From Rikenella sp. (GTDB taxonomy: Bacteria; Bacteroidota; Bacteroidia; Bacteroidales; Rikenellaceae), in assembly GCA_029054535.1 (NCBI GenBank), contig JAIDFC010000026.1, positions 1-7,515 of the forward strand: a DNA stretch of 7,515 bases, read 5' to 3'. Below are positions 6,828 to 7,515 of this stretch, in pieces. The position numbers and the translations under genes are program-made. The notes under the pieces were generated by a model. It saw only the letters and a program-made list of their open reading frames with translations. It had not been told where the DNA came from and ran no database searches. The first letter of the stretch is position 1; each line of letters opens with the position of its first letter.

Positions 6828-6885
6828 TTTGTGGTTTTTCGGTGTAGGTTATAGCGATGCGTAGCATCGCCCGCCCACCGCGGGC
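6828..6885 (+). repeat. Direct repeat copy B with two consecutive hairpins
   Basis: Copy B of the same repeat, 93 bp downstream of copy A. It starts with a TTTGTGGTTTTTCGG tract and runs through TTATAGCGATGCGTAGCATC. In this copy the hairpin is perfect: GCGATGC (6854-6860), loop GTA, GCATCGC (6864-6870). A second hairpin follows and shares its last two bases: GCCCGC (6869-6874), loop CCACC, GCGGGC (6880-6885). The T-rich first half compared with the very GC-rich second half marks the boundary between the two parts of the gene-free region. Confidence 0.6.
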
Positions 6886-6928
6886 ACGCGGGGCCCGGCC
6901 GGCCCGAGGCCAGTCGGACACGGTTTTT

Positions 6929-7004
6929 CGTCGCCCGCCCGCCTGAAGAGGAATTTCGCTCGTTTTGCGAGAGCAAAATCGAGATGAAATTCCCGCGGGC
7001 GACG
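6929..7004. repeat. 76-nt hairpin with three stacked stems
   Basis: Three nested inverted repeats share one axis. The outer stem CGTCGCCCGC (6929-6938) pairs perfectly with 6995-7004. The middle stem GGAATTTC (6950-6957) pairs perfectly with GAAATTCC (6986-6993). The inner stem CTCGTTTTGC (6959-6968) pairs with 6973-6983 with one bulged T, leaving a GAGA loop at 6969-6972. Internal asymmetry is small (11 bases on the left, one on the right between outer and middle stems). The 28 base pairs in 76 nt are far beyond chance. There is no downstream T-run in either direction, so it is not a classical terminator. Confidence 0.75.
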
Positions 7005-7052
7005 TGCGGAGAATATTTAAACGTTGCACCCGAGTCGGTCGCCCGGCAGGAA

Positions 7053-7076
7053 CGCAACGAGCTCTGTCGAGTTGCG
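7053..7076. repeat. Imperfect hairpin CGCAAC/GTTGCG
   Basis: CGCAAC at 7053-7058 pairs perfectly with GTTGCG at 7071-7076, enclosing a short sequence that includes the palindrome GAGCTC. A weaker member of the hairpin series in this region. Confidence 0.4.
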
Positions 7077-7105
7077 GGCCCGGCCGTTGGGCGGCGGCCG
7101 TCCCG

Positions 7106-7122
7106 CGCACCCGTAGGGTGCG
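7106..7122. repeat. Triloop hairpin CGCACCC-GTA-GGGTGCG
   Basis: Perfect seven-base-pair inverted repeat around a three-base GTA loop (7113-7115). It has the same loop as the hairpins at 6854-6870 and 7477-7499, although the stem sequences are unrelated. Confidence 0.65.
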
Positions 7123-7156
7123 GTTTGTTGTGGTAAAACGTGTGTTCATCAACTTA

Positions 7157-7171
7157 CAACCTGAAAGGTTG
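7157..7171. repeat. Triloop hairpin CAACCT-GAA-AGGTTG
   Basis: Perfect six-base-pair inverted repeat around a GAA loop (7163-7165). It lies just upstream of the nested hairpin at 7177-7218 and follows a TTTGTTGTGGT tract at 7123-7133 that echoes the T-rich part of the 93-bp repeat copies. Confidence 0.6.
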
Positions 7172-7176
7172 CCGGC

Positions 7177-7218
7177 CCTGTCGCCCAGGCGCTTTGCGCC
7201 TCGGGGGTGGGCGACAGG
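7177..7218. repeat. Nested hairpin: 11-bp outer stem with a GGCGC-TTT-GCGCC core
   Basis: The outer stem CCTGTCGCCCA (7177-7187) pairs perfectly with TGGGCGACAGG (7208-7218). Inside it, AGGCGC (7187-7192) pairs with GCGCCT (7196-7201) around a TTT loop; the A at 7187 is shared between the two possible stems. The whole 42-nt unit folds as a rod with a six-base bulge (7202-7207) on the 3' side. No T-run follows. This is one of the strongest inverted repeats of the window. Confidence 0.7.
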
Positions 7219-7251
7219 CCGAATGAGTCGCAATAGGGCGGCTGTGATTCG

Positions 7252-7268
7252 CGCGATCTAGGATCGCG
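7252..7268. repeat. Triloop hairpin CGCGATC-TAG-GATCGCG
   Basis: Perfect seven-base-pair inverted repeat around a TAG loop (7259-7261). Same architecture as the other triloop hairpins with a different stem. Confidence 0.6.
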
Positions 7269-7283
7269 GTTTGTTTCGGGAGA

Positions 7284-7370
7284 ATGGCGACCAGGGCCGG
7301 AGCTTGCGAAGCCCGCCGCGTGTCAGCGAGAAAAAGCGGGCCTTCGCGGGGCGAAGCTCCGGCCCGCCAT
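7284..7370. repeat. 87-nt long hairpin
   Basis: Stacked complementary arms. ATGGC (7284-7288) pairs with GCCAT (7366-7370). GGGCCGGAGCTT (7294-7305) pairs perfectly with AAGCTCCGGCCC (7354-7365). GCGAAGCCCGC (7306-7316) pairs with 7336-7347 with one bulged C. The apical loop is 7317-7335 (purine-rich, ending in five A), and GGGGCG at 7348-7353 bulges on the 3' arm. A competing local hairpin GGGGC-GAA-GCTCC (7348-7360, one G-T) of the triloop type exists within the 3' arm. The total is 28 base pairs. No protein or known RNA family is recognised. Confidence 0.7.
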
Positions 7371-7378
7371 GGTGAGAT

Positions 7379-7397
7379 CACGGAAGATCTTCGCGTG
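7379..7397. repeat. Palindrome centred on GAAGATCTTC
   Basis: GAAGATCTTC at 7383-7392 is a perfect ten-base palindrome, flanked by CACG (7379-7382) and CGTG (7394-7397) with one extra G. It differs from the neighbouring hairpins in having no loop, so it could be a protein-binding site instead of a folded structure. Confidence 0.4.
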
Positions 7398-7411
7398 CGA
7401 TAACGACTGGT

Positions 7412-7432
7412 CCGCACGCCTTGCAGGCGCGG
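7412..7432. repeat. Small hairpin with CGCC/GGCG core
   Basis: CGCC (7417-7420) pairs with GGCG (7426-7429) around TTGCA, extended by CCG (7412-7414) with CGG (7430-7432) across a two-base bulge. It is short and weaker than the other members of the series. Confidence 0.4.
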
Positions 7433-7476
7433 TTGTCAGCGATGTGTCGACTGCCGAAAGAGAAAGGGGGGGATTG

Positions 7477-7499
7477 CCAAGGGGGCGTAGCCTCCTTGG
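7477..7499. repeat. Triloop hairpin CCAAGGGGGC-GTA-GCCTCCTTGG
   Basis: Ten-base-pair stem (one G-T pair) around a GTA loop at 7487-7489. It is the longest stem among the GTA-loop hairpins. The G-T pair means the stem is still formed in RNA on the + strand but becomes an A-C mismatch on the complement. Confidence 0.65.
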
Positions 7500-7515
7500 A
7501 TGCGCTTTTTGCATC
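7499..7515. repeat. Hairpin GATGC-GCTTTTT-GCATC at the window edge
   Basis: GATGC (7499-7503) pairs with GCATC (7511-7515) around a seven-base loop, and shares its first base with the preceding hairpin. The stem may extend beyond the window. GATGC/GCATC are also the stem halves of the 6854-6870 hairpin. Confidence 0.45.

Larger units (their letters stand above)
6669..7515. other. Gene-free region rich in inverted repeats
   Basis: No convincing protein gene is found on either strand. The open frames here give arginine- and proline-rich products without recognisable motifs, and they run through strong hairpins. The first part (6669-6850) is markedly G- and T-rich on the + strand. From about 6850 onward it is very GC-rich and consists largely of palindromes, listed separately below. 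I see no tRNA, rRNA, CRISPR or transposase. The arrangement suggests an accumulation of dispersed palindromic repeats or a structured noncoding transcript. Confidence 0.6.

Noticed and set aside
6929..7370. Integron attC sites or a CRISPR array
   Set aside because: The hairpins lack paired core sites of the RYYYAAC/GTTRRRY type with regular spacing, and there are no equal-length direct repeats with unique spacers. No integrase or cas gene is present.
6802..7514. Several overlapping open frames of 60-143 codons on both strands in the right-hand region
   Set aside because: They have arginine- and proline-rich products, no motifs and no clear ribosome binding sites, and they cross strong hairpins. 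GC-rich sequence gives such frames by chance.

Overview
The window is high-GC bacterial DNA carrying six genes, all on the + strand, followed by about 850 bases with no convincing gene. The likely source is a member of the Bacteroidota, probably a GC-rich Bacteroidales such as an Alistipes-like organism. This is inference from three things: a TAnnTTTG-type -7 box ahead of metX, the combination of a long-form HisG with a fused HisIE, and a short Crp/Fnr-type regulator of the kind common in that phylum. No rRNA or other species-level marker is present.

Left part (1-4589). The window opens inside the 3' end of a glycosyl-hydrolase-like gene (GHL10/family 10-like). Then come hisG (ATP phosphoribosyltransferase) and hisD (histidinol dehydrogenase), 21 bp apart. 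A 140-bp gap with a promoter-like box leads to metX (homoserine O-acyltransferase), and hisIE (phosphoribosyl-AMP cyclohydrolase / phosphoribosyl-ATP pyrophosphatase) follows 22 bp after it. HisG, HisE and HisI catalyse steps 1 to 3 of histidine synthesis and HisD the last two oxidations. The middle enzymes (HisA, HisH, HisF, HisB, HisC, histidinol-phosphatase) are not in the window. MetX belongs to methionine synthesis, so the block is a mixed amino-acid biosynthesis cluster.

Middle part (4590-6668). A 233-bp spacer holds small hairpins just after hisIE and two larger stem-loops ahead of pepT (tripeptide aminopeptidase, M20B). A Crp/Fnr-family regulator follows pepT after 22 bp and may be co-transcribed with it.

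Right part (6669-7515). No believable coding sequence. The stretch is packed with inverted repeats. There are two diverged direct repeats 93 bp apart that contain a GCGATGC-type hairpin, related to a third copy behind hisIE. There is a 76-nt hairpin with three stacked stems, an 87-nt hairpin, a nested double hairpin, and several very short perfect hairpins. The short ones have unrelated stem sequences but nearly always a 3-base loop (GTA, GAA, TTT, TAG, GTC). This concentration of structure is the least explained part of the window. It looks like a hot spot of dispersed palindromic repeats (REP-like) or a structured noncoding transcript, not a protein-coding system.
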